The notes under the pieces are model-generated. The model was not told the origin of the DNA, did no database searches, and worked only from the letters and a program-made list of their open reading frames with translations. A stretch of 64,000 nt of DNA, taken from the NCBI GenBank assembly GCA_947652605.1, contig OX393584.1:31793467-31857466 (forward strand), read 5' to 3'. The DNA is from Elmis aenea (lineage: Eukaryota > Arthropoda > Insecta > Coleoptera > Elmidae). The position numbers were made by a program, and so were the translations under genes. Shown piece by piece: positions 12,457-24,181 of this stretch (positions are counted from its first letter, which is position 1; the number at the start of each line of letters is the position of its first letter).

Positions 12457-15400
12457 GGTGCAGTTGAAAATGTTTGGCGTATAAACTTATGTAATGGTAT
12501 TGTGCGTTAAACGTAGACACTTCGAATGTCTAACAATTAAATGCAAATAGCCATTACATACAGTTTTTCACCAAAAGATGGATTTACTTAATGCGGCACA
12601 TTTGTCATATTTTGATTTTTCTGTGCCTCACAAATGCATGTACCTAAGTAAATAAAACGTGATTTTTATTAATATAATTATCTATTTATTATTCTGTTTT
12701 GAAAAAATTTATTAGTAAAAGTTTGAAGTGTACGTGTCCAAAAAGTATTTTTCGAACATCCGTGTGTATGTCCATATGACTGAATATTTTCTTATGTGAA
12801 GCTGTTTTAAGTATTCACTAAGCTTATATTAAAAATGAAATGCGTAATATTATAAATTGACAAATGGTGGTGAAAACTGTTATTACTACCTTTTATAGTT
12901 TTCATGATTTTGATTAACTTTGTTAATATTATAAAACTACAATATGTGCAGTACCAACTAATATGCAGACATTTAAATGCTGTATCTGCAAAAAAAAGAT
13001 AAACATTTTAATGATTAATTATCTTGGTAATTTTTCTTTGCTGTTCTTTGTAGTGGTGCATACAAATATTCCAATACACATGGTCTATATTTTGTTAATG
13101 GTAGTAGTAAAATGTTTTTTAAACCCCAATTAAAAAGCTTAATAATTATTTATTAAAATCAAATGGTATAAAACGCTTTCAGATTATTATTCGCGTGTAT
13201 TGTACTCGCATAATTCTGAATGAAGTAGTTGAACAGCTTCTTGTTGTGACTAAGTTGGATGCAGACACTTTATTATTACCTTGCTGCCAGTAATATTTGA
13301 TTGCGAGTGCAACTGAAACGTGGATAATGTATTTAATTTATGTGTTTAATCAGCATGTGTTGACATCACCTAATAAAGACGACAATTATACAAGCTATTT
13401 AAAAAAAATATTTCTTTTTTATCATAAAGTCGTAAGTATTGTTAAAGTGGGCTACAGCAGATTGTTTTAAACACTAATTGAATAATTTTTGAATATTTAT
13501 AAAATTTAGAGAACAATTTGTTACCAGCATTTCAGGAATGCTGAATAATCTCACTTAAATAAAACTTATACAAAGTATACCGGGTGATTCAGTTTGTCTA
13601 TCGCCTCCCTATAACTTTGTTATAAATTAAGAGGGTGCGGTGTAGTCGTTATGTTTTATGTCACAAATCAAGATAGATACGATTATTTTTCGCAAAATAT
13701 TTTATAGGTTTTTACTTTGCACTTCTATCGAAAATAACCCACCACATACATTACTTTAAAGAATAAAGATGTAGACGTAGCGAGATTCAAAAATATGGTA
13801 ACCTTTTTTTATGACACTTTTTACTACTATTTTGGTCAACGGATAGTTTTTTTTAAACTTTGTACCAGTGCAAAATCTGTTCTGTTTATTTTATTGGAAG
13901 AATTAAGACCGTTGACTAAATAATAAACTTTTATAAGCATAATAATGTAAATAGAACAACTTATAGTCATGTTATTATTGTCCTTAGCACAACGAAATAA
14001 ATCGTAATATATGTCAATAAGAAATCAATATCGTAGTGCATCCTGCAAAAGAGCGTTGCGAAAGCATGTGTGGAGTAACAAATTTAAAACAAGGTCAAGA
14101 GAACATTGCACAATAATTCGTGGTAGTTTTGACGCGCCTTGGGAGATTATGCTTTAAGATTCAGTTGTAACTGGTAGTACTACTTGGAAAATTCCAAGTG
14201 ATCTTCAGTCTCAACACAATTCCCAGCATGCGTAACAAATACCGTTCGTAGTGCCGATATTCCAGCTGGTTGGTTGTCCATGACACTGCCTTAACAATTT
14301 TTGTGTTTATTCGTGCTTTTTTCGCATTGCCACTCTGCAATGAATATAAATCACTGGAAAGGTGTCATATTAATACATAATAGTAGCTGAATGTTATCGC
14401 ATGAAAACAAGTAAATAATTTCGAGGTGTGTGTATTGGAGAACTTTGCTAATTGTGTGTGATTTACGGCTTTTGACCAACGAATTATTAATTAAAAGGCG
14501 GTGTAAAATTAAGCAATGATATCCGTAAAAGTAAACGTGTAACATGGTGACAGTATTTGTATTATAAAGGAACACAGTTTTTTAAACGGTTACTACATTT
14601 TTATTAACTCGCTGGAAAGCTGAGAGACCTTGTACTATATTTTATTTCAAGTTACCTTTTATTTAATTTTTATGAATAAATAGCGGAAACGTTATCATAT
14701 TTGTTTGTTTTGTAATTACCTATTATGCCTAATCAGCCCATTGTCCAGTACTTTATACTTTATGTACTTTTCAAAACCATTTTGCTTAGGTCTCGATTCA
14801 AAAGCGACAGTACATGGCTCTGATATTTATAAGATATCAACGAACTTGTTATTGGGAGATTAGAACTGCTCATGTTATTAAAAGTCGTATAATAAATTGT
14901 TATAGACAATGAAAGTTTTTAACCTAATTTCTACCTTAATTAATAATCGCATAAATTATCAGTAACAAGCGGTACGATAAAATTAACTAGTCCGAGCAAA
15001 CAGGCACAAAAAATGTGTGCATGTATGAATGTCCATGCGTAAGTACAGCACTCATATCGATCAGGATTTTATTGCATTTAATTTATTTCAGTCATTATGT
15101 AATGAAATAACAAATGATTTGTTGAGTCATTTAGCATGAAATATGGTTCTAAACTGCACAATGCTAGTCCAAGGTAAAATAAATGAACTGTAGAGCCTAT
15201 CGCAATTTTCTCTCTTTGCGTTACCTCCGATTATCTCAATATTACGACAAAACTTCGCTAATGTATCATGGATTAATTTTTTTTGTGGTTTTCCAAAAAT
15301 CTCGAAACAGGTATACAGGTATGTTTTGGGGAACGTAATTGGAATTTACCAATCGACTCTCGTGTTAAATCGTGGGTCATTTTCGCTGCTCTTCTTTCTA

Positions 15401-15609
15401 TACCTACCTTCCATATACATAACTTAAGTTGACACAAACTGGTTTTTACGTCTACCTTGTAGCTAAAAGGCATACACCAAATTAACCTAAATTTCTGTTT
15501 GATATTAAAATTACTATTAATATTACAACAATAGCTATTTTTAAAAGTAGACAATACGTAATAAATTGGTCGGTATATTATTTATTGCTTAACATTAAAT
15601 TAGATTTTG
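12457..15609. other. AT-rich DNA with one isolated transposon end
   Basis: No gene seen. CCGGGTGATTCAGTTTGTC at 13580 matches the ends of the 23.9 kb and 33.4 kb elements, but no partner end was found nearby. Confidence 0.5.
13580..13640 (+). repeat. Isolated end of the CCGGGTGATT transposon family
   Basis: Preceded by TA, the block CCGGGTGATTCAGTTTGTC followed by CCCTATAACTTTGTTAT corresponds base for base to the inverted right ends at 24140-24181 and 33385-33431. TA flanks suggest the Tc1/mariner superfamily. Confidence 0.5.
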
Positions 15610-15695
15610 TTCTTCAGGCTTTCTCGGCCGTTGTCAATGTTCAAATCTTGGTTTTCGGGTCTTCTTCGATTAATTGTACTTGGACGTTTCGGCCA
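15610..15695 (-). mobile_element. 5'-truncated Penelope-like 3' end, copy B
   Basis: Read on the minus strand it carries GGCCGAAACGTC, then GAAGAAGACCC, a degenerate AACCAAGATTTGAACA and the end GCCGAGAAAGCCTGAAGAA. The same blocks occur in the same order and spacing in the + strand copy at 57.9-58.0 kb. This copy stops just upstream of the GAAAC box, so the hammerhead-like core and the left inverted arm are lost. Assignment to Penelope-like elements rests on the GAAACGTC box and is tentative. Confidence 0.5.
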
Positions 15696-15712
15696 GTATC
15701 TTTTTGGAAAAG

Positions 15713-16808
15713 ACTCTAGCTAGACACTTAGAATCTAAGTCTTAGATCGCAATGTCAAGAACAATCGATCAACTAAGACGCGGTTGCCGAGTCGTTTTTC
15801 AGTTTTAGGAAGTTCAAGTATTAAATTTATTGGGGTTTTAACAATTTTACAGTAACATTAAATTTTGTACGAATGGCCATTTCACCATTGTGCGCTGTTG
15901 TGCAATTGCTCTTAAAAAGGTGTAAAAACCAACAAGTAGTTACTAATACTATGTAAACAAAAAACTATTTAATAAACGTTTAAAAAAACTAATATAACTG
16001 AGCCTTATATGTATATGACGTTTGCTTTTATTTTCTCTGGCCCTCGCCGCCGAAGTCGTTTAAAATTTAATATTTGATCAATTTCATTATTACAGCGCTG
16101 TATTATTTAGCTGTCCTTGAGAGCGATGTTGCACGGAATATGTTATTATCAATAAAATAGGACCTCCATTTATGAATGCAGAATATCACTAATTAAACAG
16201 TATAAAAAACTATGAAACAAATTTGTCTATTCAGTTTTAATGGAAGAAAGCGAGAATGCGATCCTAACAAAACAACTTGATGTTATTGCAATCAGGATAA
16301 GACACCTCCATTTTATGAATCGGTGCGAAAGAACTGCTCGACAGTTATTTTGTAGTCAAAACCGATATTTTATTGTAAAAAAAAAACTGTAAAGTTTAAC
16401 TTAAACATAAAGCTACCGGTATTTAGCCGATGTTTAAACAATATTCTTAAAAATATGCCATATACCGTTATTAAACCGACCTAACAGAACCGGTTTAAAG
16501 GTGTTAACCGATTTCAAAATCACCGTTCTCGATTTCGCTTAAGCCGATTTTTTATTAAATTATGATAAGAACATAAATAAAATGTAGGTGTTGTTTACGA
16601 TCTAAATAAGTTTAATTTTTATTTGTATGACGAACATTATTAGATGAAGTTGTTACAGGAGCTGTGACGGAAATAATGCCCAAGTAAAATGTTGCACAAT
16701 AATGGCTTTTTTTTAGTGATCGATTAACATTATTTGATAATTACTAGCTAGTATCAATATTTGAAAATAATAACGATACCTAACTTTTAAAATTTTATTT
16801 TACTTGGC
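15713..16808. other. AT-rich non-coding DNA
   Basis: No gene, RNA or repeat with defined ends was recognised. Confidence 0.5.
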
Positions 16809-16990
16809 CAGGGGTTACGGAGACGTCGCCGGGCCCGGGGAATTTTTTTTTAAATGGGCCCGAAGTAAATAAATTATTTGAAAATCTATTTACAAAAAAA
16901 CACAAATTGTGGGATGATGTCCGGGCTCCTGTGAATCTCGGTCCCGCCGGGGAAGTTTACCCCTACGCCCGCTCCGTCTCGACGCCCCTG
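16809..16990. mobile_element. hAT-like MITE (182 bp), ends diverged
   Basis: GC-rich ends in an AT-rich setting: CAGGGGTTACGGAGACGTCG at the left, CCGTCTCGACGCCCCTG at the right. The first six bases and the GAGACG motif are inverted. The flanking 8-mers (TACTTGGC, TCTAAGCT) do not match, so it may be rearranged or not hAT. Confidence 0.5.
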
Positions 16991-19900
16991 TCTAAGCTAT
17001 CCATATTACTTTTTTGAAAATCGCATTTTTGGATTTGGTGCAGTTATTTATCAAATTTTATCTGCATAATGTGATGATTTTGATTTTTAAGACTACCTTT
17101 TTATTCAAAAATCCAATCTGATGCACTTAAGAAATATTAGTAATAAATGATGATAATTCAATTTAGACGAAACGTCTGACACAAAAACTAATTATGTTGA
17201 CGTATAGAAAATTAAATGAATTATTAATACGTATTTCTAAATCCAAGGAGGTTTGCGCATATGATTATTAATGACTAACAAGTGCATGTTTATTATAACA
17301 ATAAAATGTGGTGTTTGTACCCTTGATAAAAATTTATAATTTTAATTGCAGTAAATATATGTTGTAATTGTACGTACTTTTACCTAATAATCTCTTCACT
17401 GTGAAGATGCTTTTAAAAATTAATTGCAAATTACAAAAAAGTTTTACATTGTACCGGTTTATAAAAGTAGTGCTACTTTACTGCAGTGCAATACATTTGT
17501 TTATTGACTTGAAATAATATTTACTTGATATCATATTTTACATTAGGTCACAATATAACTTATGCTGCTTTTTATGTTGTATTTTGAGGTAAGGTAAGCT
17601 GCTATGCGATTGTTTATAAATAACAGTAATGTGCTAAGATGAGAAGAAGGTCTTCATTATTCTGAAAACATGGAATTATCTATATTCATATATACACTAC
17701 ACACCTTCACGATCAGATAATTACGATGTGATTTGCAGTTGCTTCTTTTTAAAGCACGTTTTTTTTTCTTCAAGTTATACTCTTGAACATTAATAAGAAA
17801 AACACCTAATTAAGTAAATGGAAAAATCGATAAAATAATTATGTATCGTAAATAATAATAACTGAAATGTCAGAGGTGAATATTTTACGATAAAAGTAAA
17901 TGATTGGTTATCTTAAATAATTGTGGTGGCGAAAACATTTATTTCTTAAAAAGTAATTAATGTGAAAAGCCGAAGACAGTTTTTGTGAAGGTTTAAATAT
18001 TGTAGAAGTAAAAATGTTAATTGTTCTCAAAAACATAAGCTATTGGATGTTGCGTATAACAATAAACAATTTTGGATATTATTGAAAAGGCTACAGTAAA
18101 GTAAAGATAAGTAATGAATTAGGTAATTACGAACTGGTTTACATTTTTTTTTAAACAAAACATTTAAAATATCTATGTTAGTTGTGGTTTTCATTTAAAA
18201 ATCACAAGTTTCGCGCATTATTTTTTAACTAGTAAAGATTTTTTTATCAACTGCTTTAATTGTACGGAAAAAGTAAATGAAAAACCTGTATATGTTACAT
18301 ATAAATAATAATAACGGAGAAATATCGGAATATTAAAATGGTAAAAACACTTTGTCGACCGTAACTCAAGAAAAAAACGATAATGGTGGTTGTCATTTTT
18401 GAAAAAAATTGGAATTTGTTTCAATCTGCTTGGAATTGTTGGTAATTTGACCATTTCTTTATCTAACCACTGTGCTACTTCGAACAGCCGTATAATAACA
18501 TCGTTAAACTCTGTAACTATTCCGTCTATATGTCAGCTATCCTTTAGTTCGAAACTAAAGTATTTCTGAATGGTAATGAAAAATAATAAACTTATTTGAA
18601 AATTGTGTTACAATTGAATTCTACTCTTTCAAGGTTAATTATAAAAATCTATGAACCTAGCTATAAATTCAATGCGACCCGGAATTCCCCCTACTATCAT
18701 ACCAGTTTGCATGAATTTTATTATAATTGTGGATCTCCACCTGGTACCAATCAGCAGAGTTCCAAGTTCCAAGTATCCAGAAACGTAAACGTTATCTTGA
18801 ATAAACGCTAATAAACAGTCATCGTCCAGGGAAAAACAAGTTAAAGCACAGAAATCTAACATCGCGGCGTTTAAATTGCAGTTTTATATCTACAAATATA
18901 TTTATATATATATTTTAATATGGTAGATAAAATTCTAACGAAATGCATGCACGCCTTGTTGCAAATTGAAACTGTAAATACAGTGCATTTTGTAAAAGTA
19001 AACCACTTCATTTATGATGAGTGGGTTACAATCAAATTCCATCTTTACTTAGCAGGCATAAAGTACGTAATTTGGTTTAACGGGATGTATGTATTTCTCA
19101 AAGTAAGTAAATACTTTGTGTCAGGATAAACGTAGTAAATTAATTAATTAAGATATAGTGTAAGTAGGTGTATTAAAATATTAGTGCAACGCTAATGATT
19201 GCTTGGCTGATAAATCACATCAAATCGCAACCTAAAAATAGCGATTCTTTTGGAATTTAGATGATAACCATAGCCGGATCTACGAACACGCAAACATGGG
19301 CAAATGTCTAGAGGCGTCAAAAACAAATAGGGCTCTTAAAATACATTGAATATGGGTTAATATGTATAGTTAAAAAAAAGTTTAATCGACATTTTAATGA
19401 CATGCGCTTTTAGTGCAACAAATGGAAATTTTATATAATTGTAAATACGTTTCTTCCGAGCCACGCCTAATATTTTGTTTATCAATTGGTGATGTTTGGG
19501 TGTGGGGCCGCACAAATATAGGGCTGGTGTGATGATAAGTGATAACTATGGGAATGCGGCTTTTCACATTTGCAAGGTTGCAGTTTCCATGAAACTTTAA
19601 TTATGTGTACATTACATACATGTGCACTAGCACTAGGGAATCTCATAAACTGTAGTAAATAGCAGCGCAGTTTATGATCGATATGTTTCGGGAAAAACCT
19701 TGTGAAAAGTGCAACTATTTATTGATAGTTTACGTAGATGATCGTCAACTGTATTGGGTTTTTTGTTTTCCATTTATAAAACTTTTTTCATGTCCGGTTC
19801 CATGGGCGTGCAGTTTCAAACAATTATTTTTGAAATTGACACATTTATAATAATTTTCATATTTAATATACTTATTGAAAAAGTACGAATAATGTGCATA

Positions 19901-22294
19901 AGCAGAGATTTTAAAACACAAATAAGTAAGTACATACGTTATGCACAATTCAGTGGGGCAATTTACTCACGCAAACCATAGTTCTATCCGTCATTATTTG
20001 TGATTTGCTGGTTTGTTAACATTTCCTTGCAACTTGTTGATAATATTATTTGCAACTTAAACCATAAAATTAATCGTTACACGCAGAAAACCTAATTATT
20101 CGCATAATTTAAATGTAATATTTTTGTTATTAATTAAGATTTTGCCGTGTTCAACAAGTATGTACTCTTACATTTATTTTATAATAAGATTAATTTATAC
20201 TTAGTTTAAAATTCGATGTGAAAGTAACCTATTTAGTGAGATTATTTATTTAGTAAAATTTATTTCGTTGTATCTCCATTCACAAAAATGTATTTGCAGT
20301 GAACCTACAAAGTCAATAATACCGTATAAAACTTGATTGAATTGATAGGTAACCAATAAATTATTCGACTTTGCAGATTGTATCGAAAACTGGCAATATG
20401 TAAAACTGGTTTTGAAAGTTGTTTATAAAACGGTTTTTCCGATAGACTTTTTCCACAAACGTGCTAATCGTAAAAAATGTTAAACATAAATCAACATCGT
20501 AACGGATCAAGATTAACAAAAAATGTTAGTAACAAGGACTGACCTGCCTTACACTAATTTGAAATTTTACTGTATTAACTGGTTCTATTAAGGTATAATA
20601 ATGTTATTAGAGTTGGTTGGAGATCGTTGTAAGTGCGGAATTGGGCAATAACTATTTTGAAATCGAGGTCAGGTGTGCCACCCGACGTTACATAGCTGTT
20701 TGAAATCAAAAATTGATTTTAAATGTTATATACATATTAGCTATTATTTTTTAAATCATTTTACCCAACGGCCAAACCGCCTCGTTCTAAATTCTAATAA
20801 TTATTGCCCGAATATTAGAAACCGCAATTGTAGCTTATTTATTTAATATTTACTTACTGCCTTAAGTATTGGGTGGTGCAAATTCAAAACTTACAGACTC
20901 TGTCATTTAGAGGGCTAGCTTAAGGGGGACAATTAATTATTGTCCTCGTACGACGAAGTAAGGGGACGCCGCCAGGACGTCTAGCATTTGGATTAAAATT
21001 TTAGTATCCATCAGAGAATCAAATAGTAAGTAATTTTATAATGCTGCGAATGATATTAGTACGAATATATTTGATACGGCATAATGTATGATAGAAGGCA
21101 TCACATGGGCATTTCGCTTATTATTAAAAATTTACAAACTCCATAATTTTCGGTTTGTGGTTTGTTTTTATCTTAATTCGTAATTAAAGAGACCATACAT
21201 ATGGTCTATTGATGAATATCCAACATAATTGTTTGTTTAAAATTTTAATATTTAAATCCTGATATTGTCAAAAACAATTACTGATACCTGATTCAAGTAA
21301 ATATTGTTTGTGTATTGTTTTTTTTTTCGTGGTCTACCATAAATTTTTATTTTTTAAAAATTGGCCAATTAAAAAAAAGTGATAACGTTTTTACTGTTTA
21401 AAGTAACTGTGTTAACTGTCAGACAGCAAGAAATTAAAAAACGCCCCAGACAACTATGGTTAAGATAAAAAAAAAAACAACAACAGTTTGTGTCACAACT
21501 TTAAAATTGGTAAATTAAAGAATGTTTTTGTCATCATTAGATGCCTCATAAATAAAAATAAAAAACTTTGATACATTATTTCCATATCTGCAATACATTA
21601 TAATATATTATTTCAATATTTATAATAACACATAAAAACCAGTAAACTGTCTGGGTTTGTCCTGTTATGTTCTGCATTTGCAAATAAATCAAGATGCACA
21701 TTAGAAAATGATCTGCGCGTAGGTTCATTTCGTTCGTTTTGTTTGTAACAACCAATTGTTTGTAAATTCGCATTTCATTAAAAATTTTCAACAACTGAAA
21801 ACGGTCCAATTCAACTTTTATTTTATTAGGTGGCTTTTATACACATGTTTGAGTTTATCGAAATTCCGGTCTACAGGTTTTAAGTTATTTATATTGAAAC
21901 TGAATACTTTTTAATTTTAATTTTTGTATTCAACAATTAATAATACATGCGACTGTTGTGACTGAATTTTTGTTAAAATAGTTGTACCAGCAAATTCACA
22001 GACTGTATGACTACCAAAACAAATTTCTGTAGTTATTTTAAGTACTGGAATTACCCAAAATCGTCTGTATCAGATCGTTACTATTTAGTGATTTTAAATA
22101 TGTAGAAAATATTGTGTTTGGTTTCAAGTTAGCAGGAAAATAAATTATGAATTTCGCAAAATATTGATACATTTATCCGAATTAATGTTAAAGTCTTTGA
22201 GCAACCCAAAAAGTTATTTACTAAAAATCATTGGTATTTATTAATTTAACTACGCAATATGGTGCATACAGTACATACACGAATAAGAAGCATA
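16991..22294. other. AT-rich non-coding DNA
   Basis: About 5.3 kb with no recognisable exon or RNA gene. The longest frames (18.2-18.9 and 21.6-21.8 kb) lack family features and run in overlapping opposite-strand pairs, as chance frames do. Confidence 0.5.
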
Positions 22295-22444
22295 TTAAGC
22301 CTAGTCCAGATTGTAAACAAATGTTTCGGGACAATATTGAACACTGTGCCTAAACAGTCGCGAAACATTGTTTCGGAACAATCTGTATACGTTGTTCCGT
22401 GTCCAGACTACAGACAGTGTTTCGGTGTTTCTCAAGTGATTATC

Positions 22445-22561
22445 ATGTCCAGTGAGACTATTGCAGGGATTTGTGCTGCCAATTTATATATTTTACTTAA
22501 CGGCCGAAGGAATAAAGAAAATAAAAGAAGAAGCTGGTGGATACGGAAAGCACTAATGTAA
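22445..22561 (+). pseudogene. Harbinger transposase, N-terminal remnant
   Basis: From ATG at 22445 the frame reads MSSETIAGICAANLYILL and then RRNKENKRRSWWIRKALM before a stop. An N-terminal leucine-rich helix followed by an Arg-rich RRRxWWxR block is the usual start of HARBI1-like transposases. The conserved DDE catalytic region is missing because of the internal deletion that joins this piece to the MADF gene at about 22.56 kb. Confidence 0.65.
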
Positions 22562-22829
22562 GGCACCAGTTATGGCAATGAATGAAGAATGGTGAAGAAC
22601 CACTTTTCTTAGTGCCTTGCAGTTTTTTGTGTTCCAGTCGAAATTGGGATTTTAGCATGTGCACTTTCTTTTCAACTTCAGCAACTGTTACATCATATGA
22701 TTGCGCAATATTTCCAAAAGCATCCCTCTTTTTATTCCTATTTTTGTATTCACCACATGCGACGTCCCAAAAACAAGATGTGCTATGCACTTTTTCCATC
22801 AGTTGCAAAGTTTTTTCTTGATTCCACAT
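22497..22829 (-). pseudogene. MADF/Myb-like Harbinger accessory protein, truncated
   Basis: Starting at MWNQEKTLQLMEKVHSTSCF (Met at 22829-22827; the upstream Met at 22865 is also in frame), the protein shows the MADF pattern: Leu/Met-rich helix 1, W in SCFWDV, a Lys/Arg-rich turn, AFGNIAQ, then a helix with VEKKVHMLKSQFRLEHKK and the motif KKSGSS. In Harbinger transposons this second protein binds the transposon ends and imports the transposase. After about residue 86 the family pattern is lost and the frame runs into antisense of the transposase start, which marks the deletion junction. About 111 codons from 22829 to the frame end. Confidence 0.7.
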
Positions 22830-23880
22830 TGTAATAAATATATAACCAAGAATCACTCTAACCAAAACTCTGTTTGACTGAACCCTGTTTGAGAGCAGAC
22901 TTGTTCAATGTTCCAATGTTTCCCATATAAACGGGAAACAAGGAACAGGGCTTTTTTTGTTTCGCAACATTAGTGAAACAGTTCCGAAACAAGCTAGAAA
23001 CAAAGTTGAGCTGTTCCGAAACATCGGGAACATTGCTCATGAACACTGTTTCGAAACATTTGTTTACAATCTGGACTAGGCTTTACGCACGAGTGGAGAA
23101 GTTGCTCGATTTTTGTACTATACTTTTTCTACGATATATGTATCCAATTGTAGCGGCTTTTGGTAAATTCACTTGCATGTACGCTGTTAATTGTCAATTT
23201 TAACGTAAGTATACTTTGATCATTTTTTAAAACTGTACTTTTTGCTTATCGTGCTTAATGACCCCCTTACTATGCATGCAGATTAGGTTTGACATGAGTC
23301 TACTTTAATAGTTCCAAAAAAATGTATTTTTTCCTTACCGTGCGTAAGGACCTTCTTACTATGCGTGCAGTAATTGTCACTTAACGAAGTAGTCGTAAAA
23401 AAAAAGTTCAAATAAATTATTTAATAATCGGAAGATTTATAAAATTTACAATGGTAATAAGCTTCATAAACGTGTATTCATATTAAACATATGTGATTTT
23501 TTATTCTGTAATTTGTTAAATATAACACTGTCATATTGTTCAATTGTTAAGTAATAAATTTTATAGAAGTATACGTAAATTTTTACAATATTTGTTATAC
23601 TATTTTAATTGTTATTTTATTCATAAATCAGTACCGTGAAGGATATTGTGTAAAAAATTCGAAATAGATGTTATTTGAATTATTTGATAATACAACGTTG
23701 TTACCGGCTAAAAATTATTTCAAGGTATCGAGTTATATAATTTCAAGTAGCTCAAAGAAGGTTTTTGTTTTTAATAATTGATTGGAACGCGTATTATATA
23801 TTAACAGAACTACTACACATATAGTTTTGTATAGAGAATGACTAAAATTTTTGGTGGCGAAAAAGGTTTTAATGTGTATA

Positions 23881-24181
23881 CCGGGTGATTGTTTGACTGT
23901 CATTTTTGATCGCTGCAAGTTCTCTATAAAATTACATAAAAACGTAATTTCCACAATGAAATACTTTTTTAAAATTATTCTGCTAGTTAATTTAATTCTA
24001 AAACGGACGAAGCATTAAAAAAATTTGCTATCGCCTTTCTGATATATTTCACTGTAGAAAAAACATTTTAACGTCATTTAATAGGGAATTTTCTGCGATT
24101 AACAAAAATAGTAGGTCAATAAAGGTTTCCTCCTTAAATGGCAAAGTTATAGGGGTACGACAATCAAACTCAATCAGCCGG
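23881..24181. mobile_element. TIR element of the CCGGGTGATT family (about 300 bp)
   Basis: The left end CCGGGTGATTGTTTGACTGTC follows TA. The right end, read inverted, is TCCGGCTGATTGAGTTTGA, then TTGTCGTACCCCTATAACTT. Its right half is homologous to 33260-33431: both contain AAAAAACATTTT, ACGTCATTTRAT and AAAGT(T/C)ATAGGGGTRCGACAAT. TA flanks suggest Tc1/mariner. No protein is encoded. Confidence 0.6.

Larger units (their letters stand above)
22298..23082. mobile_element. Internally deleted PIF/Harbinger transposon (785 bp)
   Basis: Terminal inverted repeats start AGCCTAGTCCAGATTGTAAA and are identical over about 31 bp. They are flanked by the 3-bp duplication TTA (22295-22297 and 23083-23085), the PIF/Harbinger signature. 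Both genes that define an autonomous Harbinger are present as 5' pieces facing each other: the transposase N terminus on + from the left end, and a MADF/Myb-like protein on - from the right end. The middle, including the catalytic DDE region, has been deleted. A copy of this structure can be moved only by enzymes from elsewhere. Confidence 0.88.
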
